Shown: positions 1 through 10,122, counted from the first letter of the stretch. The stretch is DNA of 64,000 nt from Lunatimonas sp. (GCF_020832325.1 NZ_JAFIEU010000022.1:138692-202691); one strand, 5' to 3'. Numbers and translations: made by a program. Notes: generated by a model from the letters alone, not told the origin.

Positions 1-2143
1 AACCATTGACTGTTCCAAACTGATTTGCAAATGGGAACTGCGTAGAACTTCCACTTTGATTTACCCGCTGGTTAAGCAAGAAATTATTGACAGTAAGGTA
101 AGGATCTGCGTCATTACCTACCTGTCCCACACCTGCCCGTACCTTGGCATAGTCTAAGAAACCTCCGCCTATGTTCAATGCATCCGTCAGAATAAAGGAA
201 GTGGAAACGCCGGGATAAAAATAGGACCGGTTTTCTTCGGGCAATGTCGACGACCAGTCGTTTCTGGCAGTGAAGTTGACAAACGCCCATTCGTCATATG
301 CCAACGACACGTCGGCAAACACGCCCGCAAATCTTCGTCTGGCAAACCGATCCTGAAGCACAAATTGAGCCGAGGTGTTGGATAAGGTTCTAATGCCTCG
401 CTCGATGATGCCGTTGCCGCCAAATTGGGACACAGAATTGGTTCTTTGGTTGATATTCCAACCGAGCAAAGAACTGAGATACCACTTACTCGAAAGCTCT
501 CTATTTACGCCGATCAGCAGGTTTCCATCCAATTCTCCGTTTGAGAAAGTGGCCGTTTCCATGGTTCCAGATTGCTCTATCGCGGAGCCAAATCCATTTG
601 GTTCAAGCATGGAAAACCGTCGGTCGGTATAGGCATTAAACCCAAATTGATACGAAACATTTAGCCAATCGGTGATATCATAGGCCAACTTTAAGTTGCC
701 AAAATATCGATCTACATGGCTATCGTTGTAGGTATTGTTTGCGACCCATCGTGGATGGTTCACTGTACGGTAATACATGGCTCCTCCGTCTTCTTCCCGT
801 TGGAAGGGGTAGGCATCTGCATTGAAGCTGGTTGGCATCCATTGCACCAACTGAGAAGCTGACTGACCACCAAAGTTTCCACTACCTAAGGAAGGATTCT
901 TCTGCACCGTGTTCACATAGTTTAAGCCTGCACTGATTTTTAGGCCGTTTTCCAACTTGGCGTTGCCCCCAATATTTCCGCTGATTCTATTTACAGAAGA
1001 ATTCGGGATGATGCCCGTATTATCCATCCAAGATAGTCCCGCGGAGAGCGATGCGGCCTCGGAGCCACCTTGAACAGAAACAGCATGTTCCTGCAATCGT
1101 CCCGTTTCGTAAAAATTCCGGTATTTATCAATGTGCGGCTCGTAGGGAACATTATCCCCACGCCGAGCAACTGCCTGAAAGGAAGGTAAGTTTAGGAAGG
1201 GTCCCAACGCAGGATTGGTATAGGGGTGGGGCACCGTTTCATAGGCAGCATACGGAGCACCAAATGACCCAAAATAATTTTCGATGTACACGTTGCCATT
1301 GCCCCCCTGACCATACTCGGTCTGATAGTCGGGAAGTTTCGCGATCTCCTCGGTACCGTAGCTGGCCCGGTAGTTTACCTCCATTCCCTTATTCGAAGGC
1401 TTGTTACCGTTTTTGGTGGTGATGATAATCACTCCGTTTTGGGCCCTCGAACCATACAAAGCAGCTGCGGCTGCACCCTTCAAAACCGTCACTGACTCCA
1501 CAATATTGGGGTCAATATCAAATGCCCGGTTGGTGGAGGTATTGCCCCGATTATCTGCATGCCCTTGAATGGAGTTGTCAAAAGGGATCCCATCCACGAC
1601 AAATAAAGGCTGATTATTACCGGTCAGTGAAGAACTTCCCCGGATGGTGATGTTCGTGTTTCCGCCGGTTACACCCCCGCTTCCTTGAATCAATACGCCG
1701 GCTACCTTTCCATTCAACGAGCGAATCAGGTCCGGCTCCGAACGCTGAGCAATATCCCTGTCGCCCAGCTCTGAAACGGCGTAGCCAAGGCCCTTCTTCT
1801 CCCGCTCAATACCGATAGCGGTTACCACTACCTCATTCAAGCTGCTGACGTCCGGCTGCATGGTGACGTTTACCACGGAGCGGCCACCGACTTCTACTTC
1901 ACGCTTAGACATGCCTATAAACGAAAACACCAGAACGTTACTTCCAGCCGGCATCTCTATGGAATAGGCTCCGTCCATATCTGAGACGGTACCCACACTG
2001 GTACCCTTTACGAGGATACTTACTCCCGGAATAGGTTCATTGCCCTCTGAGGAAACGACGATACCGGATACACCCACTTCTTGAGAAAACGAATATTCTG
2101 CACTCAAAGCAATAAGCCAAATAACTAATAACCATTTTTTCAT
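1..2143 (-). CDS. SusC/RagA-family TonB-linked outer membrane protein (partial, 3' end beyond left edge)
   Basis: An uninterrupted frame starts at the ATG complementary to 2141-2143 and is still open after 714 codons at the left edge. It begins with a signal peptide (MKKWLLVIWLIALSAEYSFS), then a carboxypeptidase-regulatory-like beta-sandwich at about residues 22-105 (GIVVSSEGNEPIPGVSILVKG), then a TonB plug with VVVTA, GSSSLTGNNQPLFVVDGIPF and VLKGAAAAALYGSRAQNGVI, then barrel strands. This is the classic SusC architecture for energy-dependent import of glycans or other oligomers across the outer membrane with a SusD lipoprotein. The SusD gene would be expected further left, outside the window. 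The substrate cannot be read from the sequence; a GH67 alpha-glucuronidase lies 6 kb away on the same strand but is not adjacent. Family assignment is very secure. Confidence 0.95.
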   Translation of the reverse strand, partial: MKKWLLVIWLIALSAEYSFSQEVGVSGIVVSSEGNEPIPGVSILVKGTSVGTVSDMDGAYSIEMPAGSNVLVFSFIGMSKREVEVGGRSVVNVTMQPDVSSLNEVVVTAIGIEREKKGLGYAVSELGDRDIAQRSEPDLIRSLNGKVAGVLIQGSGGVTGGNTNITIRGSSSLTGNNQPLFVVDGIPFDNSIQGHADNRGNTSTNRAFDIDPNIVESVTVLKGAAAAALYGSRAQNGVIIITTKNGNKPSNKGMEVNYRASYGTEEIAKLPDYQTEYGQGGNGNVYIENYFGSFGAPYAAYETVPHPYTNPALGPFLNLPSFQAVARRGDNVPYEPHIDKYRNFYETGRLQEHAVSVQGGSEAASLSAGLSWMDNTGIIPNSSVNRISGNIGGNAKLENGLKISAGLNYVNTVQKNPSLGSGNFGGQSASQLVQWMPTSFNADAYPFQREEDGGAMYYRTVNHPRWVANNTYNDSHVDRYFGNLKLAYDITDWLNVSYQFGFNAYTDRRFSMLEPNGFGSAIEQSGTMETATFSNGELDGNLLIGVNRELSSKWYLSSLLGWNINQRTNSVSQFGGNGIIERGIRTLSNTSAQFVLQDRFARRRFAGVFADVSLAYDEWAFVNFTARNDWSSTLPEENRSYFYPGVSTSFILTDALNIGGGFLDYAKVRAGVGQVGNDADPYLTVNNFLLNQRVNQSGSSTQFPFANQFGTVNG

Positions 2144-2812
2144 AAAACGAGGGTTTGGTGACAAGGGAATTTAGGATGCTCAAAGAAAATTTCACCCTCC
2201 GTTTAAAAAATTCCGAACATTCAAAAATTAAACGATTACAACACGCTGTTTTTCAGCTATTTAAAATGAATTAAAAATTGAATTATATCAGTTACACTCG
2301 CCTAAAAAACACCTATTTACGCATACTCGCACAAAAAATCGGCAAAAATCATTGCAAAAACCTATCTGAATTAAATTTTACTCTTACCTATTTTTACCAA
2401 ATTTTTACTACTTAAGTCTTTTAATTACCATTTTACTATTTCCAACTGATTTAATATAGATTTTTATTATTTAAATTGCCTTTAAATAAGGTATTTAAAC
2501 AATTTTCTTCTTGTCTATTTTTTTACCTATTTTATTATTATCAGACCGTTTTACGTCCCTATTTGATTTTTTACAACCCTATTTTTTCGATATACATAAC
2601 TATCTATTTATAGAACCCTTTATTTCCTATTCCCTTTGATGGATAATATAGTCTAAGATTATTCAGTAAGGAATGAAGCCAGAAGCTATGGCCCGCCATA
2701 GATATTCCAGTATTCGAAATTCCACTTGCACTACCCTTCGCCCGTCTGTACCTATCCGGTAGCCTACTTAGCATGAGTTTTGGTATAATTAACACAAACT
2801 GATGGAGGAAAG
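2144..2812. other. AT-rich divergent intergenic region with repeated CTATTT motifs
   Basis: This 669-base spacer separates the SusC-type gene (minus) from the TPR kinase gene (plus). No convincing gene was found on either strand. Its middle is very T-rich and carries CTATTT at 2313, 2388, 2436, 2515, 2527, 2559, 2579 and 2604. A short perfect inverted repeat, ctatgg and ccatag, occupies 2686-2701. A ggagg ribosome-binding-like string at 2804-2808 precedes the GTG start of the kinase. Confidence 0.5.
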
Positions 2813-4837
2813 GTGAGAAAAGGAACAATAACCATAAAGATCAATCTTTGGGTTGCTGCATTTTTGATATTAATAAAGGGGGTGGCTTCTGCACAGGGTG
2901 CATTGGATAGTCTGAGGAATGCCGCAGAAACCGCGGAAAAAAAACCTAACCGGATACGGGCCTATATCGATCTATCTAGACAGGTACATCGCATCGACCC
3001 CAATGATCCAGAAGACCTTTACTACGCAGAGCTTGCAGTTAAAATCTCCGAAGAGTTTGGCGATACGCTCCTTTGGGCAGAGAGTCTAGACAACATGGGC
3101 CTACTCCATCGATTCCATTCAAGGTTCGGGCAAGCGATTCCTTTACATCGCCAAGCATTGGAGCTGATAAGGGAAAAACCAATTGATGCCTATTTTAAGA
3201 TGCGATTCGCTAACAACGCAGGCGTAGCTGCACGCTACCACGGGGCTTTTGATGTGGCGGTTGATCACTACCTGTATGCACTAAAAATAGCAGAAAAAGA
3301 GGGTGATCTACGAAATATCGCCATAGCCAGTAACGGTTTGGGTAATTCCTTTAGCCAACTTGAAGGGAATGAAGAAGCAGCGCTGTACTATTACTTAAAA
3401 GCGCTGGAGGTGGAGAAGCAACGGGAAAACAGTCTAGGCATGGCCATGAACTTTCTGTCCATCAGTAGTCACCACATTAATAGTCAGGCATACGATACAG
3501 CCCGTAAGTACTTAGCCGAGCTAGAATCGATCAATACGATACGTAAAGATAAGCATGGGCTCGCAATGACCTATGAATACATGGGACATGCCTACTATGA
3601 GGAAAACAAGGATCTTGCAAACGCCGACCGCTATTATCTTCAGGCATTAACTATGTTTGAGAAGCAAGACCTCCCCCATAAGGTAGCCGAAATACACCTT
3701 GCGCTAGGCAAGGTAGCATTGAAGTTTAATCAAAAAAGCGCTGCTATGGATCGATTTGGCAGAGCTTTAGAGATCGCTAAAGATATAGGTGCCAAAAATA
3801 TTGCTAGTGAAAGTGCCGGGTTACTTTCAGAAACCATGGAAACCCTAGGCGATTTCCGCAGATCTCTAAAATACTACAAAATCGCCGACGCTTATAAAGA
3901 CAGCATAAAGCTGACTGAACAGGAAGTCACCATAGCAGGTTTGAAACTGGCTTACGATTTTCAGAAAAAAGAAAACGAAATCCAGCTACTCCGAGCCGAA
4001 AACGAGTTAAGGCATCAGGAAATTGAACTGCAAAAAGAAAAAAACACGCGGGAGCGCATACTCCTCCTGGGCATCTTGCTATTCTTGACAGTAAGTTTGG
4101 GAATCGTTTTGCTGTGGTTACGTACCAAAAACCTGCAAAAATCTTTGGCCCTTCAAAGAGAGGCACAAGCACGGTCAGAGGCAGAGTCCACCTTTCAAAA
4201 CAACCTGCTTCAGGCTGAAATACTCGCTACCCGGATGCAGCTAAATCCTCATTTCCTTTTCAACTGCTTGAACTCTATAAAACTGCTCATACAGAAAAAC
4301 GAGGGTAAACAAGCAATCAAATACCTCTCCTCCCTCAGCAAATTCATCAGGGATATGTTGCAAACTAGTAGCGTACCTACAATCTCCCTGCCGGATGAAC
4401 TACAGCTCACAAAAAAATACATCGCCCTAGAGGAAAACCGGTTTAAGGAAAAACTTTCTGTACAGGTATGTTCAGGAGACGTAGGCGAAGAAAAGTTAAA
4501 AGCCATCCAACTGCCTCCCATGATTCTACAACCCTTTGTAGAAAATGCCATATGGCATGGACTCTTGCCTAGCACAGAGGAACATAAAAAGCTGGAGATA
4601 TCCTGCCGACGAAAAGAAAACGGCTATCGTATCAGCGTTCGGGACAACGGCGTTGGTAGAAAAAAAACGGCCTTCCCTTCTACACAGACCCATAAGAGTA
4701 TGGGGTTAAAAATTACAGAACAACGCATTGCGCTATACAATCAACTTTCAACCACCAAGCTGAGTCTAAAAATCATCGACCATGATACCGACTTAACAGA
4801 ATATTCCGGTACAGAAATTGTCTTAGATATCGAGTAA
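2813..4837 (+). CDS. TPR-containing membrane sensor histidine kinase (LytS/YehU type)
   Basis: The 674-residue protein starts at GTG 2813, four bases after a ggagg string. A signal peptide (about 1-27) is followed by a periplasmic array of tetratricopeptide-like helical repeats to about residue 370. A short coiled coil (QKKENEIQLLRAENELRHQEIELQ) comes next, then one membrane segment (ILLLGILLFLTVSLGIVLLWL) and a His_kinase domain. The phosphoacceptor is H480 in QLNPHFLFNCLNSIK, and the ATPase part has PPMILQPFVENAIWHGL and DNGVGRKK. Proteins of this kind sense an unknown envelope signal and phosphorylate a LytTR regulator. The stop codon lies 2 bases before the ATG of the LytTR gene at 4840, so the two form a pair and are probably co-translated. 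Confidence 0.93.
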   Translation: MRKGTITIKINLWVAAFLILIKGVASAQGALDSLRNAAETAEKKPNRIRAYIDLSRQVHRIDPNDPEDLYYAELAVKISEEFGDTLLWAESLDNMGLLHRFHSRFGQAIPLHRQALELIREKPIDAYFKMRFANNAGVAARYHGAFDVAVDHYLYALKIAEKEGDLRNIAIASNGLGNSFSQLEGNEEAALYYYLKALEVEKQRENSLGMAMNFLSISSHHINSQAYDTARKYLAELESINTIRKDKHGLAMTYEYMGHAYYEENKDLANADRYYLQALTMFEKQDLPHKVAEIHLALGKVALKFNQKSAAMDRFGRALEIAKDIGAKNIASESAGLLSETMETLGDFRRSLKYYKIADAYKDSIKLTEQEVTIAGLKLAYDFQKKENEIQLLRAENELRHQEIELQKEKNTRERILLLGILLFLTVSLGIVLLWLRTKNLQKSLALQREAQARSEAESTFQNNLLQAEILATRMQLNPHFLFNCLNSIKLLIQKNEGKQAIKYLSSLSKFIRDMLQTSSVPTISLPDELQLTKKYIALEENRFKEKLSVQVCSGDVGEEKLKAIQLPPMILQPFVENAIWHGLLPSTEEHKKLEISCRRKENGYRISVRDNGVGRKKTAFPSTQTHKSMGLKITEQRIALYNQLSTTKLSLKIIDHDTDLTEYSGTEIVLDIE

Positions 4838-4839
4838 CC

Positions 4840-5619
4840 ATGACAGAAACACCTTTGAAAATAGCTATCGTAGACGATGAGCGGCATTGCATAGAGAGTT
4901 TGGAACTAGACTTCGAGTCGCTATCTACACCGGTAGAGATTATATTTAGCTCCCCAAACCCAAAAATTGCTTTGGCGGAGATACCCAAGTTGCCCATAGA
5001 CATTCTCTTTTTGGATGTGGAGATGCCCTTTTTAAACGGGTTCGAATTGCTGGATCAGATAGACCCTATTTCCTTCGATGTAGTCTTTGTCACCGCACAC
5101 AGTGAATATGCACTGGAGGCATTTAAAAACAAAGCTTTTCAATTTCTGCTCAAACCGGTAGATCTCGACGACCTAGAAGAAATCCTTTCCGATTGGACTG
5201 AAAAAAATGCAAGTACGCAATACCTCATCAACGGTGTTGTCGCAAAGCAGTTGGTAAAACTCATCAAAAACGAGGGACTAATCAAAAATAAAATTGCCGT
5301 TCCGGTCTCTGACGGGTTCGAGTTTCTCGAAACCGACCAGATCGAGTACTGCGAGAGTGATAGTAACTATACCCGGATTTTTCTGTCAAATGGTACCCAC
5401 GTGCTTATCTCGAAAACCCTAAAGGAGGTTGAGCGAACCCTCACCTCATTTTTATTTTTACGGATACACCAACGCTACCTTATCAATCCCAATTATCTAC
5501 GCAGATTCAGAAAAACAGACGGTGGATTTGTTGAGATGAAAGGAGGCGCACTACTGCCGGTAGGCAAAACAAAACGAGGTCTTTTGACCGAGTTTTTTGA
5601 GATTGTGAGCCGAGGCTAG
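4840..5619 (+). CDS. LytTR-family response regulator
   Basis: This 259-residue regulator pairs with the kinase just upstream. Residues 1-120 form a receiver domain with the acidic pair in IAIVDDE, phosphorylatable D59 in LFLDVEMPFLNGFELL, the conserved T in FVTAH and K in FLLKPVD. Residues about 150-255 form a LytTR DNA-binding domain with the typical strings IEYCESDSNYTRIFLSNG, LKEVERTL and FLRIHQRYLINPNYL. The protein should bind promoter DNA as a dimer after phosphorylation. Its target is unknown; the two lipoprotein genes downstream (5784 and 7287) on the same strand are the nearest candidates. Confidence 0.94.
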   Translation: MTETPLKIAIVDDERHCIESLELDFESLSTPVEIIFSSPNPKIALAEIPKLPIDILFLDVEMPFLNGFELLDQIDPISFDVVFVTAHSEYALEAFKNKAFQFLLKPVDLDDLEEILSDWTEKNASTQYLINGVVAKQLVKLIKNEGLIKNKIAVPVSDGFEFLETDQIEYCESDSNYTRIFLSNGTHVLISKTLKEVERTLTSFLFLRIHQRYLINPNYLRRFRKTDGGFVEMKGGALLPVGKTKRGLLTEFFEIVSRG

Positions 5620-5783
5620 CAATTCAGATTGCTCCAACGCACCCATTCGACCAAACACGTACTAACCGAAGCCTGAAAATTACTCATTGATAACCACACC
5701 TTAATCATTGCCTGTTTTTACCCGAGGTATAACTGCGGATATTGCAGCGTTCTTTTAAAAACGCACCATTAAACAACATTTCA

Positions 5784-7241
5784 ATGACTACTATTTCTAG
5801 ATGCTACCGATGGGTAACACCTATGCTTTTTATGCTGATTTTTGTTGCCTGTGAAGAGGATAGTATCGATGATCGGCCCAGTACACTCTCCCTAGATTTA
5901 CCCAGCCAAGTCTCTGGATGGTTCAACGAACCTATCTCTCTAAATGCTTCTGCCTCAAGAGACGCGGCGGGTCTACCAATTAGCTATCATTGGGAGGTGG
6001 TAAGCTTTCCAGGGGATCACTTTGACCCCAAATCATTAGACCAAGACCGGACGGCAATAGCCAAATTTACACCTATGAACGTAGGTGAATTTGTCTTCGA
6101 GGTAACTGCCTCGACGGAGTTTGAGCAGCAAAAAGGCCGGATCCGTGTGATTGTAGACGCTGAAACAATTATCATTCGTTCAAACCGAATTGGAGTTGTG
6201 GAACAATGGCGCAAGACTACCCCTGAAGGAATTCCTGATTACCGGGTTGAAGGTCCCATTTCGCTCAACGATACCGAGATAACTGTAGAGGAAGGTGTAG
6301 TGATCGAAATGGCAGAAAACGCATCACTGACAGTAAATACCGGTAGCTTCTTTCATGCAGTAGGCACAGAAGATGAACCCATAACGATCCGAGGCACAGA
6401 ACAAACGAGAGGATACTGGTCAAGCCTTCGATTCGCCAGTGGCAGCTCCAACAACCGACTGGTACACGTACACCTTAGCGACGGAGGAAGAAATAGAAAC
6501 AACGACCGTGGTATGGTTACCTTTGCCGCTAACGCCCGCCTGCATATAGAAGCCTGTAGGCTGAGTAATGCTCAAAATAGCGCCCTGGAACTTGGGGTTG
6601 TAACTTCGCGCTCAGGCCTCCAAATAACGCATTTGAAAAATGACTATAAAAACAACGAAAGATCGGTATACACCAGCGCAAGCTACTACCACGTTCTCGA
6701 TGGAGAATCCGACTACACTGGTAACGATATCGACGCCATAGTAGCCATACAAAGCGGGATAAACCTAACCCAAGGCTCTCTCACTTGGCAAAAACTTAAT
6801 GTCCCCTATCGAACAGGTCAGATCACAGTCACTACCGAATTGACGCTATCACCCGGTGTGCACCTCCAGTTTGGGCCAAACACGGCCATGTTGGTGAGTG
6901 GTAACGGAACACTTACTGCAGAAGGAACGTCAGATGAACCTATAAGAATAGAGGGTGTGGAATCCCGTCCAGAAGAATGGAGAGGCATCTACTTTCGATC
7001 AGAAAACTCCAATTTACTACAACACATTGAGATCCGAGGGGCAGGGTCCAGCGGGCTGACTTCTGGCGCACCTCGCGCAAGCATTTTGCTACGAGGAGGT
7101 AAGCTTGCGATAGACAACGCCACATTTATCGATGGAGGGAACAATTACGCCATTGCCTACTTCGTGTCGCGGCCCGACCTCAATATGGGAGAAAACATCA
7201 GCGTGGTAAATATGCCCGAACCATTTACCAACATAGACTAG
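5784..7241 (+). CDS. Large surface or periplasmic lipoprotein, PKD-like plus beta-helix
   Basis: I choose the ATG at 5784 rather than the upstream 5742 because it places a lipoprotein signal at the start: MTTISRCYRWVTPMLFMLIFVAC, with the lipidated Cys in FVAC. The mature part starts with acidic spacer residues (EEDSIDDRP). It is followed by an Ig/PKD-like fold at about residues 40-125 (LSLDLPSQVSGWFNEPISLNASASRD). The rest, to residue 485, consists of repeated short beta strands with phrases such as TAEGTSDEPIRIEGV and AVGTEDEPITIRGTE, typical of right-handed parallel beta-helix proteins. No polysaccharide lyase catalytic set could be recognised, so the enzymatic activity is uncertain; a binding role is equally possible. 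It probably shares a transcript with the small lipoprotein at 7287. Confidence 0.75.
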   Translation: MTTISRCYRWVTPMLFMLIFVACEEDSIDDRPSTLSLDLPSQVSGWFNEPISLNASASRDAAGLPISYHWEVVSFPGDHFDPKSLDQDRTAIAKFTPMNVGEFVFEVTASTEFEQQKGRIRVIVDAETIIIRSNRIGVVEQWRKTTPEGIPDYRVEGPISLNDTEITVEEGVVIEMAENASLTVNTGSFFHAVGTEDEPITIRGTEQTRGYWSSLRFASGSSNNRLVHVHLSDGGRNRNNDRGMVTFAANARLHIEACRLSNAQNSALELGVVTSRSGLQITHLKNDYKNNERSVYTSASYYHVLDGESDYTGNDIDAIVAIQSGINLTQGSLTWQKLNVPYRTGQITVTTELTLSPGVHLQFGPNTAMLVSGNGTLTAEGTSDEPIRIEGVESRPEEWRGIYFRSENSNLLQHIEIRGAGSSGLTSGAPRASILLRGGKLAIDNATFIDGGNNYAIAYFVSRPDLNMGENISVVNMPEPFTNID

Positions 7242-7286
7242 CCAACCGAGTATTCACATGTACGATAAATTAAACGTTAAAAACAG

Positions 7287-7814
7287 ATGAAGATCAACTA
7301 TTTAAAGAAATTATCAATCCTTATACTTATTACCTTTAGCCTGGGATTGGTATCCTGTGAAGATGATGACACACTCCCGGAATCCTTCAATGCCTCCTTT
7401 CTCGTAAACGATACGGAGTTTAATGCCATTGGAGAGTTTTTATCTATTCCAAGTGGCTTTGATGATCTCCATGTAACCTCCTTCGAATTTACGGACAAGC
7501 TGAATATTACTGAATCAACCTTCCTAATAGGGATCAGCCGCTATGATTCGCAACCCTGGGAACCGAGCACTGGTCTATACAGCATGAGAAATAGCTACCT
7601 CGCAGGCGGGGAAACCGGCCGCTTTGGTGCCGGGGTAACTTGGTGGGATGAAAACCGACAAGCAACCATCTACTCGGAGCTGGACCGGGGGTTTATTCGA
7701 ATACGTGAAGTCACCGATACTCGAATCTCGGGCGACTTCGAATTCACCTTAACCGCTCCCGAAACAGGCGCAGAACTAAGGGTCGTCGAGGGACGATTTA
7801 ACCTCCCCAGATAA
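7287..7814 (+). CDS. Hypothetical lipoprotein, 175 residues
   Basis: The start carries a lipoprotein signal (MKINYLKKLSILILITFSLGLVSC) followed by acidic EDDDTLPES, an arrangement common in surface-exposed Bacteroidota lipoproteins. The mature part is beta-rich (FNASFLVNDTEFNAIGEFL, FEFTLTAPETGAELRVVEGRFNL) and resembles small secreted beta-sandwich proteins of this phylum. I do not recognise a named family. The gene lies 45 bases after the larger lipoprotein gene and is followed at once by a strong stem-loop terminator, so it probably ends the transcript. Confidence 0.7.
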   Translation: MKINYLKKLSILILITFSLGLVSCEDDDTLPESFNASFLVNDTEFNAIGEFLSIPSGFDDLHVTSFEFTDKLNITESTFLIGISRYDSQPWEPSTGLYSMRNSYLAGGETGRFGAGVTWWDENRQATIYSELDRGFIRIREVTDTRISGDFEFTLTAPETGAELRVVEGRFNLPR

Positions 7815-7856
7815 AAAAAAACGGTAGCCACAAACTAGGACAGCTACCGTTTTTTA
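7813..7856. terminator. Bidirectional intrinsic terminator
   Basis: A perfect 8-base stem, acggtagc at 7821-7828 with gctaccgt at 7843-7850, is flanked by A8 on the left and T5 on the right. The tracts serve both strands, ending the lipoprotein gene (plus) and the alpha-glucuronidase gene (minus). Confidence 0.88.
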
Positions 7857-7872
7857 TTTAATGATCTCTTCA

Positions 7873-10026
7873 TCAAATTCCCGGCACAAAAAACCTTCTA
7901 AATCCTTGATAGTATTCCAAATCATGTGCTGCGGCCTCTACACCCGCAGGTAACGGTTGCTGAGAAAATTGCTGGAAATACAACAGGCAGGCATCCCTCC
8001 ACCATTCGGCTTCGGAAACTTGAATAGCCAGGAAGGATCGCATGTGCTCAAACATTGCCTCATCGATACGGCCATCTAGTGCCAACCATGTCTGCTCCAT
8101 CCATCGGGCTCCTTCCACCCCCCGCTGATACCTCAACGCCATTTCCTCCCAAAGGGTGTTTCCTGTTGAGAGTTTCTTATCCCAAGCCACTCGGTGAAAC
8201 CACAGCAGGTAATCTAATGAAATGTTGTCCGGATTGCGCCATTGATTTCTTACCTCGGGCGCGTATTGCTCCAACGCATTGCTTCCCGATTCCGTCCGAT
8301 CAAAGCCAATCCCGTCCTCGGATGCGCGATGGTAATAGGTGGCCGTCCAATCATCCCTCCTGCCACCGGTCACCCAGGGCCCCGGACCCCAATGATGACT
8401 TCTGGCCATGATGTGATGGAGCCCTAGCGGCGTCATGTAGTCGACCAAGATCTCATGGGACTTCATCATCACATCCACCACCGGATCCACAAAGGACGGA
8501 TCGTTCGTAAAGGTCATCTTCAACCAATCCTCGGCAATTTCACGGATATCGGCATCCGGGTTCCATGCCAGGCGGCCAAAGCTATACCAGTCTCCCTGTG
8601 CCATGGGATGACCGGTCCAATTTCGATCTGTACCGATATTGGCGACACCGGCAATAGCGGTATGCCGATATCCATGTAAACTCCCATCCAACACGTTGCT
8701 TACGGTGCTTCCAGCACCTTTGGCATACGTGTCTGCCTGTAAGACCTCCTCCCACATAGAGGCTAAATTTACCCAATGGGTGTCCTGACCCAGGTATTCC
8801 TTTGTGATCTGAAACTCCATCATCAGAGGAGTTTCCGGCATGGCACCAAAAAGCGGGTGAAAGGGCTCTCTGGGCTGAAAGTCCAACGGCCCATTCTTCA
8901 CCTGAACAATCACATTATCGTTGAATTTTCCGTCCAATGGCTTGAATTCGTCGAATGCCTGCTTGGTGCGGTCTGTGGGCGTGTTTTCGCTATACACAAA
9001 GGCCCTCCACATCACTAACCCTCCGTGCGGCTCTAGCGCCTCTGCAAGCGCATTGGCTCCATCCGCTTGGGTTCTCCCGTAGTTATGAGGGCCGGGCTGT
9101 CCTTCTGAATCGGCTTTAACCAGAAAACCGCCAAAGTCAGGGATGTACCGGTAAATCTCGTCGGCTTTCTTCTTCCACCATTCCCGCACGGCAGGATCCA
9201 AAGGATCGGCTGTTTCCAGCCCGTCCAGCTGCATGGGAGCATTGAACCGGGCCGTTAAAAATACCTTGATACCGTAGGGCCGGAATGCATCTGCAAGCGC
9301 GGCTGCCTTTTCCAAATACACAGGAGTGAGCACCAACGCATTCGCATTGACATTGGTGATGGAGGTGGCATTTATACCGATGGATGCGTTGGCCCGCGCA
9401 TAATCTATGTACTGTTGGTCTATGTGTTTGGGCAGTCGATGCCAGTTCCAAATACTGAATCCGGCATAACCCCGCTCAACGGTGCGGTTGAGGTTATCCC
9501 AGTGATTGAGCATGCGGGTTTGAATTTTCGGATTTTCCAGCACCTCCAGCGAGGTCAGTGGCTGCCTGGTCTGAATGGCCTTCAACAAGCCAAAGGTGCC
9601 GTACAGCAACCCAATTTCTGTATTCGAGGTGACAAACACGCGTCCTTCCAACGCAAATAAGGCATATCCATCCTCTGAAAGAGATGCGAGCTTATCTGCC
9701 TGAGCACTAGCGACGGAATTGGGCAGTAAGGATACCTTACCAATCCAAATTTTGGGATCGGCGGATTCTCCCACTGAGGAGAAATCATCCCCAGGAAAAA
9801 AACCACTTCCAGCTAGCTGTAGCTCCTTACGGATCACTGCGTCCGTGTCGGAATGCCCCATCACTTGGATCTGACTGAAGAAAACCCGGTAGCTATCCCG
9901 CTCCCTAGCGTCCTCAATAGGGGCATATTGCAGCCACAGCTTGTAACCCGGATCGGCTTGTACAGGAAGTTGAAAACAAACAAACAGGCAGAATGCCCAC
10001 AAGAATTTGCGATAGTAACTCATCAT
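7873..10026 (-). CDS. aguA: GH67 alpha-glucuronidase (secreted)
   Basis: The enzyme removes 4-O-methyl-glucuronic acid side chains from xylo-oligosaccharides. I place the start at 10026 (MMSYYRKFLWAFCLFVCFQ) or 10023, because only this gives a signal peptide ending at VQA before DPGYKLWLQY; an upstream frame to 10110 lacks one. The mature start, GFSIWNWHRLPKHIDQQYIDYAR, the acid residue near E308 in KADSEGQPGP, and the downstream NGPLDFQPREPFHPLFG and PLMMEFQITKEYLGQ match GH67, where an Asp and a Glu in the last two strings act as catalytic base. At about 717 residues the length is usual for the family. No xylanase or xylosidase lies next to it. It is separated from the lipoprotein gene by a shared terminator. 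Confidence 0.93.
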   Translation of the reverse strand: MMSYYRKFLWAFCLFVCFQLPVQADPGYKLWLQYAPIEDARERDSYRVFFSQIQVMGHSDTDAVIRKELQLAGSGFFPGDDFSSVGESADPKIWIGKVSLLPNSVASAQADKLASLSEDGYALFALEGRVFVTSNTEIGLLYGTFGLLKAIQTRQPLTSLEVLENPKIQTRMLNHWDNLNRTVERGYAGFSIWNWHRLPKHIDQQYIDYARANASIGINATSITNVNANALVLTPVYLEKAAALADAFRPYGIKVFLTARFNAPMQLDGLETADPLDPAVREWWKKKADEIYRYIPDFGGFLVKADSEGQPGPHNYGRTQADGANALAEALEPHGGLVMWRAFVYSENTPTDRTKQAFDEFKPLDGKFNDNVIVQVKNGPLDFQPREPFHPLFGAMPETPLMMEFQITKEYLGQDTHWVNLASMWEEVLQADTYAKGAGSTVSNVLDGSLHGYRHTAIAGVANIGTDRNWTGHPMAQGDWYSFGRLAWNPDADIREIAEDWLKMTFTNDPSFVDPVVDVMMKSHEILVDYMTPLGLHHIMARSHHWGPGPWVTGGRRDDWTATYYHRASEDGIGFDRTESGSNALEQYAPEVRNQWRNPDNISLDYLLWFHRVAWDKKLSTGNTLWEEMALRYQRGVEGARWMEQTWLALDGRIDEAMFEHMRSFLAIQVSEAEWWRDACLLYFQQFSQQPLPAGVEAAAHDLEYYQGFRRFFVPGI

Positions 10027-10122
10027 TGTTATTTGGTTTGAATAGGTTTGGAAAACCAAAATACATGATTTTGGCTTCGCAACCAATTCAGATCCCCATA
10101 CTAGCCGCACTTTTGGGCAATT

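Noticed and set aside
2604-2828. 74-residue minus-strand frame before the TPR kinase
   Set aside because: Overlaps the ribosome-binding region and start of the kinase gene; no recognisable features.
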